Below are positions 7,061-13,406 of a stretch of 13,406 nucleotides of DNA, in pieces. This DNA comes from Leptofilum sp050292445 (GTDB lineage: Bacteria; Chloroflexota; Anaerolineae; Promineifilales; Promineifilaceae). Numbering within the stretch: position 1 is the first letter of the stretch; every line of letters starts with the position of its first letter. The DNA lies in assembly GCA_050292445.1 (NCBI GenBank), contig JBNKLQ010000172.1, positions 1 through 13,406 on the forward strand, read 5' to 3'. Both the position numbers and the translations under genes were made by a program. A model generated the notes under the pieces. It saw nothing but the letters and a program-made list of their open reading frames with translations. It was not told the origin of the DNA and did no database searches.

Positions 7061-9931
7061 GTGAGTAAACTCAAACCATACCAAACCCACATTCTCCTGG
7101 GCCTAATTATTCTTGTTGGCCTTTTTTTTCGCCTGTATCGCCTGACCACAGCTCCACCAGGCTTAAACGGCGATGAATTGTTTAACGCTATCGATGCTGC
7201 CCAAATCCGTTGGGGGAACCTGCCCGTTTACTTTGAAGGCAATAACGGCCGTGAAGCGTTCTTGTTCTACCTCATTGCCCTTGCCCAACAACTGTTTGGC
7301 GACACCATTTTTGCCATGCGTTTGCCCTCTGTGCTGCTAGGGTTGGCCTGTATACCTTTGGCTTTTAGCATCGGGCGCAATGGGTTTAATCGGCGGGTTG
7401 GGTTGATTGCGGCAGGCTTAACGGCCGTTTCCCTTTGGCCGCTCATGGAGTCTCGCTGGGCTTTACGGGCTGTTAGCCTCACCTGCCTGACGGCGCTCAC
7501 CGTTTTTTTGTTGCAGCGTGCCTGGCGCAACGGTCGTTGGCGCGATTGGCTGCTTGCTGGTGTTGTTCACGGACTCACACTTTACACCTACATTCCTAGC
7601 CGGGTATTTCCTGCCGTTATTTTGGGCTGGTTTGGCTGGCTCTTTTGGTTTCAGCGGAACCGATTCCGGCAGCAGTGGCGTAAAATGGCCGCAACTGTGT
7701 TGGTGACCCTGATTATATTTGTGCCGTACGGCCGTTATATCTGGCAAAACCCCGACAAAGTGAATCAACGCATTGATGGCCTTAATGTGGCGTTAGAGGA
7801 TGCCCTGAATGAAGGGGAGTGGGGCAAGCTGGCGGATTCCGTCGGGGGTGTGCTGCGTATGTTTACCGTGCATGGCGACAAAGAATGGCGCTACCATCTT
7901 TCTGGCCAGCCTGTATTTGACCCTGTTACCGGACTCTTTTTTTATGCCGGGGTCTTGGTTTGCCTGTGGTTCGCTTTTTTCAAGAGATTAGAGATTAGAG
8001 ATTGGAGACTGAAACCGGAACTCTTCAATCTTCAGCCTCCAATCTCCAATCAACCAACGTATGCCCTTCTTCTGTTGTGGATGGGGGCCATGCTTGCCCC
8101 TAACCTCATCCTCTCCGCCAACTCGTCTTTTTTGCGCGCTGCGGGGGCTATAGTGCCGATTTATTTGATAACGGCCGTTGGCTTCGACACAGTTGTCCAG
8201 TTCATAACCCAACACTGGCCACGCCTTAAACCAGTGGTGCCGCTTGTCCTAGCCATTGGTCTGGGGCTTATTTTTTTACGCAGCTGGCAAGATTATTTCA
8301 TGGTGTGGAATACGAATGCAGAAGTGCGGCACGTTTACCAAGCAGAATTAGCGGAAGTCGGTCGTTTTTTAGAAACCAGCCCGCCGCCTGCTGGCTCGCG
8401 CATTTTTGTGGCTCGTCAGTACGCCCACGACCTGGCTCCCCGTACTTTTGCCTACCACAATAAACACACCGTCGATTGGTTCAATCCTGACCACAGCTTT
8501 GTCTGGACCAACAAGGCCGATGCCAGGTACTTCTTCTCGCAGGCTGAACCGATTCCGGTGGAGATAGCGCAGAAAATTGGGCTAGATACGGCCGTTACCA
8601 CCATACCTTACGATGATGGAGAAACAGCCGCTTTACAGTACAAACTCAATGCTGGTCAGCTTGAGTGGCAGCCGCAGCATACGGCCGTTATCAACTTCAG
8701 CAATGCCCCCCAACTCATTGGCTACGATTTGCCCAACGAGATTTTTCGTGGCGATACCGTCACGCTGCTGACACATTGGCAAATTCCGGTGGATGTGCCT
8801 GATTTGCCCAACCAGCTCACCTTTGTCCGCGCCGAACTGTTAGATAGTAATGGCAATTTGTGGGCCAGCGACAGCAACCTGTTGGGCTACCCTCAAGAAC
8901 ATTGGCAAAGCGGCGACCGCATCGTGCAGCAGCTAGCGTTGCTCATTCCCGAGGGAATGCCCCCAGGATCTGCCTATTTGCGCTTTTTTATTCACGACAG
9001 CGCTGGTACCAGTTATCCTCTACAGAGTGATGATCCTAATTTGTTTGGCCCTCACCTGGTGCGCAGCCGACCGCTTAGTAACTTCACACCTACAGTGGAT
9101 ATGCTTATTTTTGATGGCACGATTGCCCTGCAAAGCAGCACGTTTAGCAGCCTCATCGCGCCAGGATTGCCGGTCAATATTTCTTTGCATTGGGTGGCGC
9201 TCCAGGCACCTGACCAGGATTACAAGGTTGAGTTACAGCTCATTCAGCCAGGGGCCGATGCGCCATTTTTGCGCCAGCAGTTTGCCATCTGGCCAGGTGT
9301 GTACCCGTCGTCACAGTGGCAGGCCAATGAGCAGGTGAGTAGTTTTCACAGTTTGAACATTCCGTTGGATTTGCCCACCGAGATTGATCCTGAACTCCAC
9401 CTGAATTTACTGACGCCAGACGGCCGTTCCCTGCCCATCACCCAAGGCAGCAACAAACTAGCGGATATGACGCTCGATCTGCGCCCGCACCTCTTTGAGA
9501 TGCCAGAAATTAGCCAGCCCCTTCCCGCTCAATTTGGCGAACATATTCAACTGTTGGGCTATGATTTAGACAGGAGCCAGGCCGAGGCAGGAGGCCAGAT
9601 TGGCCTGACGCTTTACTGGCAGGCGATGGAGACACCGTCGCAAAATTACACCGTCTTTAACCAACTAATCGGTAGTGATGGGCAAATTTGGGGGCAGTTT
9701 GATAGTCCGCCTGTGGGGGCTGCCTGGCTCACTGCCACCTGGCTGCCGGGCGAGATTGTGATCGATGCGCGTACGATTCCCATTCACGCTGAGGCCGCAG
9801 CGGGGGAATACACGCTGGCAATTGGTCTTTACACGCCTGGGGATGGCGTGCGTTTGCCTGTGCTGGTGGACGGCCGTTCCCAACCAAACGACCAGCTAAA
9901 CCTGACCACCATTACCTTGAGCAATGATTAA
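7061..9931 (+). CDS. GT-C membrane glycosyltransferase (PMT/ArnT/GT39-like) with C-terminal beta-sandwich repeats
   Basis: A roughly 956-residue multi-pass membrane enzyme expected to move a sugar from a polyprenyl-phosphate donor to an acceptor outside the membrane. The first membrane helix (ILLGLIILVGLFFRLYRL) is followed by PPGLNGDELFNA, matching the family's first outer loop with its acidic D-E pair. About ten more hydrophobic segments follow, up to roughly residue 430. The remaining ~500 residues look extracytoplasmic and hold at least three related units. Shared marks are QLIGYDL/LLGYDL, then a strand ending HWQ/HWV/YWQ, then QDYKVELQLIQ or QNYTVFNQLIG. The start is uncertain. GTG 7061 leaves a short charged N-terminus before helix 1. 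GTG 6992 and ATG 7007 are also in frame, and none has a well-placed RBS. An in-frame heptamer palindrome at 7984-8051 encodes a loop between helices. The gene carries ten ACGGCCGT sites (7245 to 9870). Donor and acceptor are unknown. Confidence 0.85.
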   Translation: MSKLKPYQTHILLGLIILVGLFFRLYRLTTAPPGLNGDELFNAIDAAQIRWGNLPVYFEGNNGREAFLFYLIALAQQLFGDTIFAMRLPSVLLGLACIPLAFSIGRNGFNRRVGLIAAGLTAVSLWPLMESRWALRAVSLTCLTALTVFLLQRAWRNGRWRDWLLAGVVHGLTLYTYIPSRVFPAVILGWFGWLFWFQRNRFRQQWRKMAATVLVTLIIFVPYGRYIWQNPDKVNQRIDGLNVALEDALNEGEWGKLADSVGGVLRMFTVHGDKEWRYHLSGQPVFDPVTGLFFYAGVLVCLWFAFFKRLEIRDWRLKPELFNLQPPISNQPTYALLLLWMGAMLAPNLILSANSSFLRAAGAIVPIYLITAVGFDTVVQFITQHWPRLKPVVPLVLAIGLGLIFLRSWQDYFMVWNTNAEVRHVYQAELAEVGRFLETSPPPAGSRIFVARQYAHDLAPRTFAYHNKHTVDWFNPDHSFVWTNKADARYFFSQAEPIPVEIAQKIGLDTAVTTIPYDDGETAALQYKLNAGQLEWQPQHTAVINFSNAPQLIGYDLPNEIFRGDTVTLLTHWQIPVDVPDLPNQLTFVRAELLDSNGNLWASDSNLLGYPQEHWQSGDRIVQQLALLIPEGMPPGSAYLRFFIHDSAGTSYPLQSDDPNLFGPHLVRSRPLSNFTPTVDMLIFDGTIALQSSTFSSLIAPGLPVNISLHWVALQAPDQDYKVELQLIQPGADAPFLRQQFAIWPGVYPSSQWQANEQVSSFHSLNIPLDLPTEIDPELHLNLLTPDGRSLPITQGSNKLADMTLDLRPHLFEMPEISQPLPAQFGEHIQLLGYDLDRSQAEAGGQIGLTLYWQAMETPSQNYTVFNQLIGSDGQIWGQFDSPPVGAAWLTATWLPGEIVIDARTIPIHAEAAAGEYTLAIGLYTPGDGVRLPVLVDGRSQPNDQLNLTTITLSND
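7984..8051. repeat. In-frame palindromic heptamer repeat inside the glycosyltransferase gene
   Basis: Four tandem heptamers, GAGATTA, GAGATTA, GAGATTG and GAGACTG (7984-8011), are followed by an inverted counterpart containing TCCAATC twice (8038-8051). Bases 7993-8013 and 8031-8051 are reverse complements at 19 of 21 positions, separated by 17 nt. The reading frame stays open, and the element encodes a charged stretch (KRLEIRDWRLKPELF and onward) right after the hydrophobic segment ending CLWFAFF. Confidence 0.75.
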
Positions 9932-9957
9932 TGAAGCTTGCCTAGAAGTCTGAACGC

Positions 9958-9990
9958 GATGCCTGATTTTAGTGGAATCAGCCTGGCATC
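9958..9990. terminator. Possible bidirectional terminator hairpin between convergent genes
   Basis: GATGCCTGATT (9958-9968) pairs with AATCA and GGCATC (9976-9990), the latter two split by a 4-nt bulge (GCCT). It lies 27 bp after the glycosyltransferase stop and downstream of the convergent SDR gene. On the plus strand the nearest T-rich run (TTTGAATTTTT) begins about 10 nt after the stem, so it is not a classical intrinsic terminator. The rest of the 181-bp gap (9932-10112) shows only a weak GTGTT/AACAC hairpin at 10063-10078. Confidence 0.3.
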
Positions 9991-10112
9991 TGCTGCGCTT
10001 TGAATTTTTCGGCGGGAATTGTATGTGTTTCGATGTGTTGCCCATTGCTTTTATTCATGAATGTGTTCTGTAAAACACGCGAATTACGTCAATGAAATAG
10101 CGCCCAAAATCG

Positions 10113-10907
10113 CTAGTTCACCGTTGGTACGTAACCGCCATCTACACGGATATTAGCGCCGTGAACATAGCTCGCCAGTGGACTGGCTAGAAAGAGTACG
10201 ACGTTGGCTATCTCGTCTACGCGCCCCATGCGTTTGAAGGGGGCCATATCGTCCATCATCTGGTCCATGGTCGCTATGATGTCTTCCGCTGTCTCACCCA
10301 TACCCTGTGCCAATCCCATTTCAATCATAGTATCAGTGATTATTGCGCCAGGGCTAACCGTGTTGATAGTGACACCATCATGCTGCACGCCCTGGGCGAA
10401 ATTGACAGTGAGGTTGTTCACGGCCGCTTTTGTGGTTGAGTAAGCACCCATACCAGGCGACGGCCGTACCGCAGCCCCACTGGAGATATTGATGATCCGA
10501 CCCCAGCCTTGGGCTTGCATGGTAGGCAGAACTTTTTGGATCAGGCGCACCATCGACAGCACATTGACATCGTAACTGGCCAGCCATTCTGCGGTTGGTG
10601 TGGTTAGGTCGTTTTGATGGCTGCCACCGGCCGCATTGTTAACCAGAATATCGATACCACCAAGTTGAGAAACGGCCGTTTCTACTACTTTGTTTGCTTC
10701 TTCATCTGAAGTCAAATCACCCACAGCCACAATTGCCCGACCGCCCGCTTCACGAATTGAGGCGGCTACTTGTTCTGCCTGCTCAGCGCGACGGCCGTTG
10801 ATAACAACAACTGAGCCTTCTTCAGCAAATTTTTGAGCAATGCCAACTCCGATACCACCGGTGCTACCCGTTACCAACACACGTTTGTTTTTTAGTTTTA
10901 GATCCAT
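10113..10907 (-). CDS. Classical short-chain dehydrogenase/reductase (FabG-like SDR)
   Basis: A 264-residue NAD(P)-dependent oxidoreductase with a full set of classical SDR marks. These are the cofactor motif TGSTGGIG (13-20), D64 in VGDLT, NNAAG (90-94), N115, and the catalytic S143, Y156 and K160 (YSTTK), followed by the SPGAIITDTM loop. The C-terminal VDGGY is the usual SDR ending. NGRR after the second strand (37-40) favours NADP(H), by family rule. The ATG at 10907 has AAGGAA 6 nt upstream. It is on the same strand as the ABC cassette but separated from it by a 185-bp gap with a hydrolase remnant and a hairpin repeat, so it probably has its own promoter, which I could not identify. Three ACGGCCGT sites fall inside it (10460, 10672, 10791), in all three codon phases. 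Substrate unknown. Confidence 0.93.
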   Translation of the reverse strand: MDLKLKNKRVLVTGSTGGIGVGIAQKFAEEGSVVVINGRRAEQAEQVAASIREAGGRAIVAVGDLTSDEEANKVVETAVSQLGGIDILVNNAAGGSHQNDLTTPTAEWLASYDVNVLSMVRLIQKVLPTMQAQGWGRIINISSGAAVRPSPGMGAYSTTKAAVNNLTVNFAQGVQHDGVTINTVSPGAIITDTMIEMGLAQGMGETAEDIIATMDQMMDDMAPFKRMGRVDEIANVVLFLASPLASYVHGANIRVDGGYVPTVN

Positions 10908-10930
10908 TATTAATTCCTTGTTTTTTCTTT

Positions 10931-10963
10931 AGACCTACGCGGTTTCGGAAACCTCGCAGGTCT
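10931..10963. repeat. Intergenic hairpin repeat, 15-bp arms
   Basis: AGACCTACGCGGTTT (10931-10945) and AAACCTCGCAGGTCT (10949-10963) are reverse complements at 13 of 15 positions around a CGG loop. It lies just upstream of the SDR gene. In the minus direction the stem is followed by an A-rich rather than a T-rich run, so it does not fit an intrinsic terminator for the ABC operon. A dispersed REP/MITE-like element is the better reading. Confidence 0.6.
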
Positions 10964-10988
10964 CTCGTCACTTATCAATTACCGACGG

Positions 10989-11096
10989 CTATTTGTTTGC
11001 CTGACTCAGCCATTCGCCTACTGCTTCTTCAAAAATATCTGGGCATTCTTCCTGGGGCACATGCCCACATGATGGCAAAACAACCAGTTTTTTTAT
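10989..11096 (-). pseudogene. Remnant of an alpha/beta hydrolase C-terminus
   Basis: Thirty-five codons plus a TAG stop read on the minus strand and overlap the last 4 bases of the permease gene in another frame. The peptide runs LVVLPSCGHVPQEECPDIF and then EEAVGEWLSQANK. This matches the C-terminal segment of alpha/beta-fold hydrolases, where the catalytic-triad His (codon at 11061-11063) sits in GHxPxxExP and is followed by the last helix. No start codon, RBS or upstream hydrolase body (nucleophile elbow GxSxG) is present. An in-frame stop lies directly before the fragment, and the ABC permease occupies the upstream DNA. I read it as the tail of a deleted or displaced gene. Short but specific. 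Confidence 0.7.
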
Positions 11097-11872
11097 TTAA
11101 TTGCCGATTTGAATGCTCGTAGCGCCAGGCCCATGCCGGAGGCGGCAAAGGCGGTAATGACTACGAAGCAAATCCAAATGGCAATAGTGTCTACATCAAC
11201 AACATCGGCAGAGGGAGCCATTGTGATGGTACGTAAACCTGTCACAACATATGTGGTGGGATTGAGCATGGCTCCCACCCGCATCCAGGTTGGCAGCGTT
11301 GCCAACGGGTATAGTGAGTTGCTCCAAAACAACAGTGGCAGTTGCAACATGAAGATCATCATATGATATCCTTCTGAGCTGTCCGTTTTGGAAGCAACTG
11401 CTATCGCTATACCAGAAAACCCAATGCCATACCCCGCAATAAGTAAGAAACCACCCAACCAACCCAATGGGTTCGGGCTTAAATTGGCACCCATCAAAAT
11501 ACCTACGAGCATGATAATGATGGATTGAATCAATACTTTGGTGGTGATGCTCAAGGCATTGCCCATCAAAATACTCAGGCGGGGAATGGGCGCCACAAGA
11601 TACTCTTTTACAATCCCCATCAACCGTTCATTGAGCCAGGCGGAGCCGCCGCCAATTGCACCTCCAACGACAGTAAGGGCAACGATACCAGGCAAAACAA
11701 AGGTCATATACCCATCACCTTCACCCGGACCGACTGCCCCCATTAAGCTCCTCATACCTACGCCAAACAGAACCACCCACAAAATGGGCTGGATTAATGT
11801 TCCGACAATTTCCTCGCTGTGTACGAGGCTTTTCTTCATCTGTTTTTGCCATAAAACGAGTGATGCACTCAT
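11093..11872 (-). CDS. ABC-2 type transporter permease (DrrB-like)
   Basis: A 259-residue membrane permease, the normal length for the family, expected to form a homodimer with the ATPase encoded 36 bp upstream. It has about six hydrophobic segments, beginning with TLIQPILWVVLFGVGM. The EYLVAPIPR stretch after the second segment and the LNPTTYVVTGLR motif before the last are hallmarks of ABC-2 permeases. The ATG at 11872 has AAAGGAG 6 nt upstream. With the ATPase and the PadR-like regulator it forms an efflux cassette, probably for drugs, lipids or another hydrophobic compound; the substrate cannot be read from sequence. Its stop codon overlaps the hydrolase remnant, suggesting that a rearrangement breakpoint lies close to the 3' end of this gene. 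No ACGGCCGT site falls in it. Confidence 0.92.
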   Translation of the reverse strand: MSASLVLWQKQMKKSLVHSEEIVGTLIQPILWVVLFGVGMRSLMGAVGPGEGDGYMTFVLPGIVALTVVGGAIGGGSAWLNERLMGIVKEYLVAPIPRLSILMGNALSITTKVLIQSIIIMLVGILMGANLSPNPLGWLGGFLLIAGYGIGFSGIAIAVASKTDSSEGYHMMIFMLQLPLLFWSNSLYPLATLPTWMRVGAMLNPTTYVVTGLRTITMAPSADVVDVDTIAIWICFVVITAFAASGMGLALRAFKSAIK

Positions 11873-11908
11873 TGCAATCTCCTTTGGAACAACTGTTAAA
11901 AATCAGTC

Positions 11909-12859
11909 TTATTTGTCTCTTAATTGACGCCCCGTGTATTTGAGGAAAACATCACCGAGGGTTGGCTTGGCCAAAGAAACATCTTTGATGTGAAAGTCAA
12001 CAGCTTGTGACGCTTTGACAATTTCAACCAGACGGCCACTGCCCTCACTGGCGCTAATTTGCATCATGTCGTTGTTGGTGTTGATGGCTTGGACAAAGGA
12101 TAGCTGCTTGATCTGATCGATAAAGGCTTTCTTGTTTCCCGACCCTTCTATTTGAAAAACATCAGCTCCCATTTCATTGATTAATGCTTGTGGCACCCCT
12201 TCGGCAATAAAACGGCCGTTATCAATAATCCCCACTTGGTCTGCTAAAGCTTCCGCCTCATCCATGTAATGCGTCGTCAGTAGTAATGTGATGTTACTGT
12301 TGGCCTGCAAATTGCGAATATATTCCCAGATGTTGGCTCGATTCTGCGGATCCAACCCCTGAGTAGGCTCGTCGAGAAACAACACATCCGGTTCGGTCAT
12401 GAGTCCGCGAGCCAGTTCCAAACGGCGTTTCATGCCGCCGGAGTACGTATTCGTGCGCCTATCTGCCGCGTCTTCTAACTCGACAAGCTGCAACAACTCT
12501 TTAATTTTGGCTTCGCGTTTGGGCTTAGACATGCTGTATAAACGGCCGTGAAAATCCAAAGATTCGCGTCCTGTTAAATCAGGGTCAAGCACGATCTCCT
12601 GAAAGGTAACGCCGATTCGGGAGCGGACTTCACCAGCTTGTTTGACTACGTCGAAGCCGGCGATTTTGGCCGTTCCATCAGTGGGTTTAATCAGTGTCGT
12701 GAGCAAGGAAACCGTTGTCGTTTTCCCGGATCCATTAGGTCCCAACAATGCATAAATGCTATTGGTGGGAATAACCAAATCCACACCATCTATCGCCAAT
12801 ACGTCTTGATCGTACCTTTTAGTCAACCCCTGCGTTTCAATGGCATTTTTATTGTTCAT
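11909..12859 (-). CDS. ABC transporter ATP-binding protein (DrrA-like, drug-resistance type)
   Basis: A 316-residue nucleotide-binding subunit that powers the adjacent ABC-2 permease at the inner face of the membrane. In order it shows Walker A GPNGSGKT (40-47), Q-loop Q87, signature YSGGMKRR (139-146), Walker B VLFLDEP (159-165), D-loop GLDP, and switch H197 in TTHYMDEAEALADQVG. The roughly 80-residue C-terminal extension (from about 235) matches the regulatory domain of DrrA-type ATPases. The ATG at 12859 has GGAGAGGA 5 nt upstream. The gene lies 100 bp downstream of the PadR-like regulator on the same strand. Two ACGGCCGT sites (12212, 12542) encode N-G-R and H-G-R. All ATPase residues are present, so it should be active. 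Confidence 0.95.
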   Translation of the reverse strand: MNNKNAIETQGLTKRYDQDVLAIDGVDLVIPTNSIYALLGPNGSGKTTTVSLLTTLIKPTDGTAKIAGFDVVKQAGEVRSRIGVTFQEIVLDPDLTGRESLDFHGRLYSMSKPKREAKIKELLQLVELEDAADRRTNTYSGGMKRRLELARGLMTEPDVLFLDEPTQGLDPQNRANIWEYIRNLQANSNITLLLTTHYMDEAEALADQVGIIDNGRFIAEGVPQALINEMGADVFQIEGSGNKKAFIDQIKQLSFVQAINTNNDMMQISASEGSGRLVEIVKASQAVDFHIKDVSLAKPTLGDVFLKYTGRQLRDK

Positions 12860-12891
12860 AGGTTTCCTCTCCAGCTGTTCATAGGCAGCAA

Positions 12892-12919
12892 GTAATACCT
12901 GTACTGAGAGTGTTTTCAG
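12892..12919 (-). promoter_or_regulatory. Candidate promoter for the ABC efflux genes
   Basis: In the 100-bp gap after the regulator, the minus strand reads CTGAAA (12919-12914), 16 nt, then TATTAC (12897-12892), a weak -35/-10 pair about 33 bp before the ATPase ATG. A small inverted repeat ACTGA (12903-12907) and TCAGT (12916-12920) overlaps it and could be an operator. The arms are only 5 bp, so this is tentative. I see no ATGT-N8-ACAT PadR-type site. Confidence 0.25.
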
Positions 12920-12959
12920 TCAGTTCAACTATTTATGAAATTTTGAGTCTTTTGAGAAT

Positions 12960-13406
12960 TTAGGATTTGCTCAACTGAGCAATTATTTCATCTAACCATT
13001 CAATTTCGGTTTGGCAAAATCGGAAAAGATATTCAATACCCAAATGAGCTTCCCGCATTTCAGCTGGTATTTCGGCAACTTCATTGAAATGGGTAATGAT
13101 TTTTTCCCGACGCTGCTGCAACAGATCAATGGCCTCATCCGTTGGTAATAACTCCAGAAAATTGAAACCCACCGTACTTGGGAATTCAGGAACTGAGTAC
13201 GCGGCCAAACTTTTGCGCAGCATACGCTGAAAAGCGATTTCCCCTTCATCTGTGATCTTATATACACGGCGTGGCGGACGATTGCCTTCTTGCTCTTCAC
13301 GAAAAGAGATCCAACCGTCTTGCTCCATTTTATTGAGTAACTTGTAGGCGTTTGGTTTGGTCAACTTGATCGGCAAGCCTACACTTTGCTGTAACATTTC
13401 GTTGAG
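12960..13406 (-). CDS. PadR-like winged-helix transcriptional regulator (5' end outside window)
   Basis: The frame stays open to the window edge; the Met codon at 13397 is preceded in frame by L-N-E, so the true start probably lies outside. The visible 148 residues begin in the DNA-binding domain. KLTKPNAYKLLNKMEQDGWI matches the recognition helix and its follow-on, and RPPRRVYKITDEGEIAF matches the beta-wing of PadR proteins. The rest is helical (LELLPTDEAIDLLQQRREKI, then EYLFRFCQTEIEWLDEIIAQL), fitting the dimerising C-terminal domain of the longer PadR subfamily. Such regulators usually sit beside and repress ABC efflux genes whose substrates they bind, as in the LmrR type. The position directly upstream of the DrrAB-like pair fits that role, but no ligand or operator can be assigned. 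Confidence 0.8.
   Translation of the reverse strand, partial: LNEMLQQSVGLPIKLTKPNAYKLLNKMEQDGWISFREEQEGNRPPRRVYKITDEGEIAFQRMLRKSLAAYSVPEFPSTVGFNFLELLPTDEAIDLLQQRREKIITHFNEVAEIPAEMREAHLGIEYLFRFCQTEIEWLDEIIAQLSKS

Larger units (their letters stand above)
2056..12549. repeat. Dispersed palindrome ACGGCCGT, 24 copies
   Basis: Exact copies start at 2056, 2143, 2483, 3121, 3638, 5088, 5359, 5763, 6529, 6652, 7042, 7245, 7421, 7728, 8171, 8588, 8681, 9420, 9870, 10460, 10672, 10791, 12212 and 12542. Eight extend to the 10-bp palindrome AACGGCCGTT (2142, 2482, 5358, 6528, 7420, 8170, 10671, 12211). A random 8-mer would be expected about 0.2 times in this window. Nearly all copies lie inside genes on either strand. 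Near-copies with one end base changed occur at 3506, 4461 and 10420. Confidence 0.9.

Noticed and set aside
7984..8051. CRISPR-like or microsatellite interpretation of the heptamer repeats
   Set aside because: The units are 7 bp, adjacent and inverted, with no spacers, so this is not a CRISPR array. The inverted arm also argues against simple slippage.
10931..10963. Intrinsic terminator of the ABC operon
   Set aside because: In the direction of transcription the hairpin is followed by A-rich sequence instead of a T-run.
11538..11927. 129-codon plus-strand frame opposite the ABC permease
   Set aside because: The composition is that of antisense of a membrane protein, while the opposite strand shows clear ABC-2 motifs and an RBS.

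Overview
The window looks like chromosomal DNA from an uncultivated bacterium, most plausibly a Chloroflexota member (Anaerolineae, Caldilineae or Promineofilum-like). That placement is an inference. It rests on a large membrane glycosyltransferase with beta-sandwich tail repeats, on AGATTGG-type heptamer repeats, and on a short palindrome repeated at very high density, all of which I associate with that phylum. No gene here is a phylogenetic marker. I see no rRNA, tRNA, CRISPR array, transposase or phage gene.

Bases 1-5869 (plus strand) form a signalling block followed by a protease. It starts with the C-terminal part of a phytochrome-type histidine kinase cut by the window edge. A single-domain Rcp1-like response regulator overlaps it by 4 bp, and a 755-residue hybrid kinase (REC-PAS-PAS-HisKA-HATPase-REC) follows. 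The last gene, 44 bp further on, is a Lon-family protease of the AAA_32 type. Overlaps and short gaps suggest one transcription unit: two kinases and three receiver domains for phosphotransfer, then a proteolysis gene whose link to them is unknown.

Bases 5907-9931: a QorA-type NADPH:quinone reductase (minus strand) ends convergently against the protease gene. It diverges from a long GT-C (PMT/ArnT-like) membrane glycosyltransferase on the plus strand. The glycosyltransferase carries an in-frame palindromic heptamer repeat in a loop between membrane segments.

Bases 10113-13406 are all on the minus strand. In transcription order they hold a PadR-like regulator (cut by the right edge), a DrrA-like ABC ATPase, its ABC-2 permease, the decayed C-terminus of an alpha/beta hydrolase, a hairpin repeat, and a classical SDR oxidoreductase. 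Regulator, ATPase and permease make a standard drug or lipid efflux cassette.

The most striking feature is not a gene. The palindrome ACGGCCGT occurs 24 times by eye between 2056 and 12549, about 100-fold above chance. It is read in all three codon phases (as N/D/Y/H-G-R, T-A-V or R-P), which points to selection or amplification at the DNA level, comparable to cyanobacterial HIP1.
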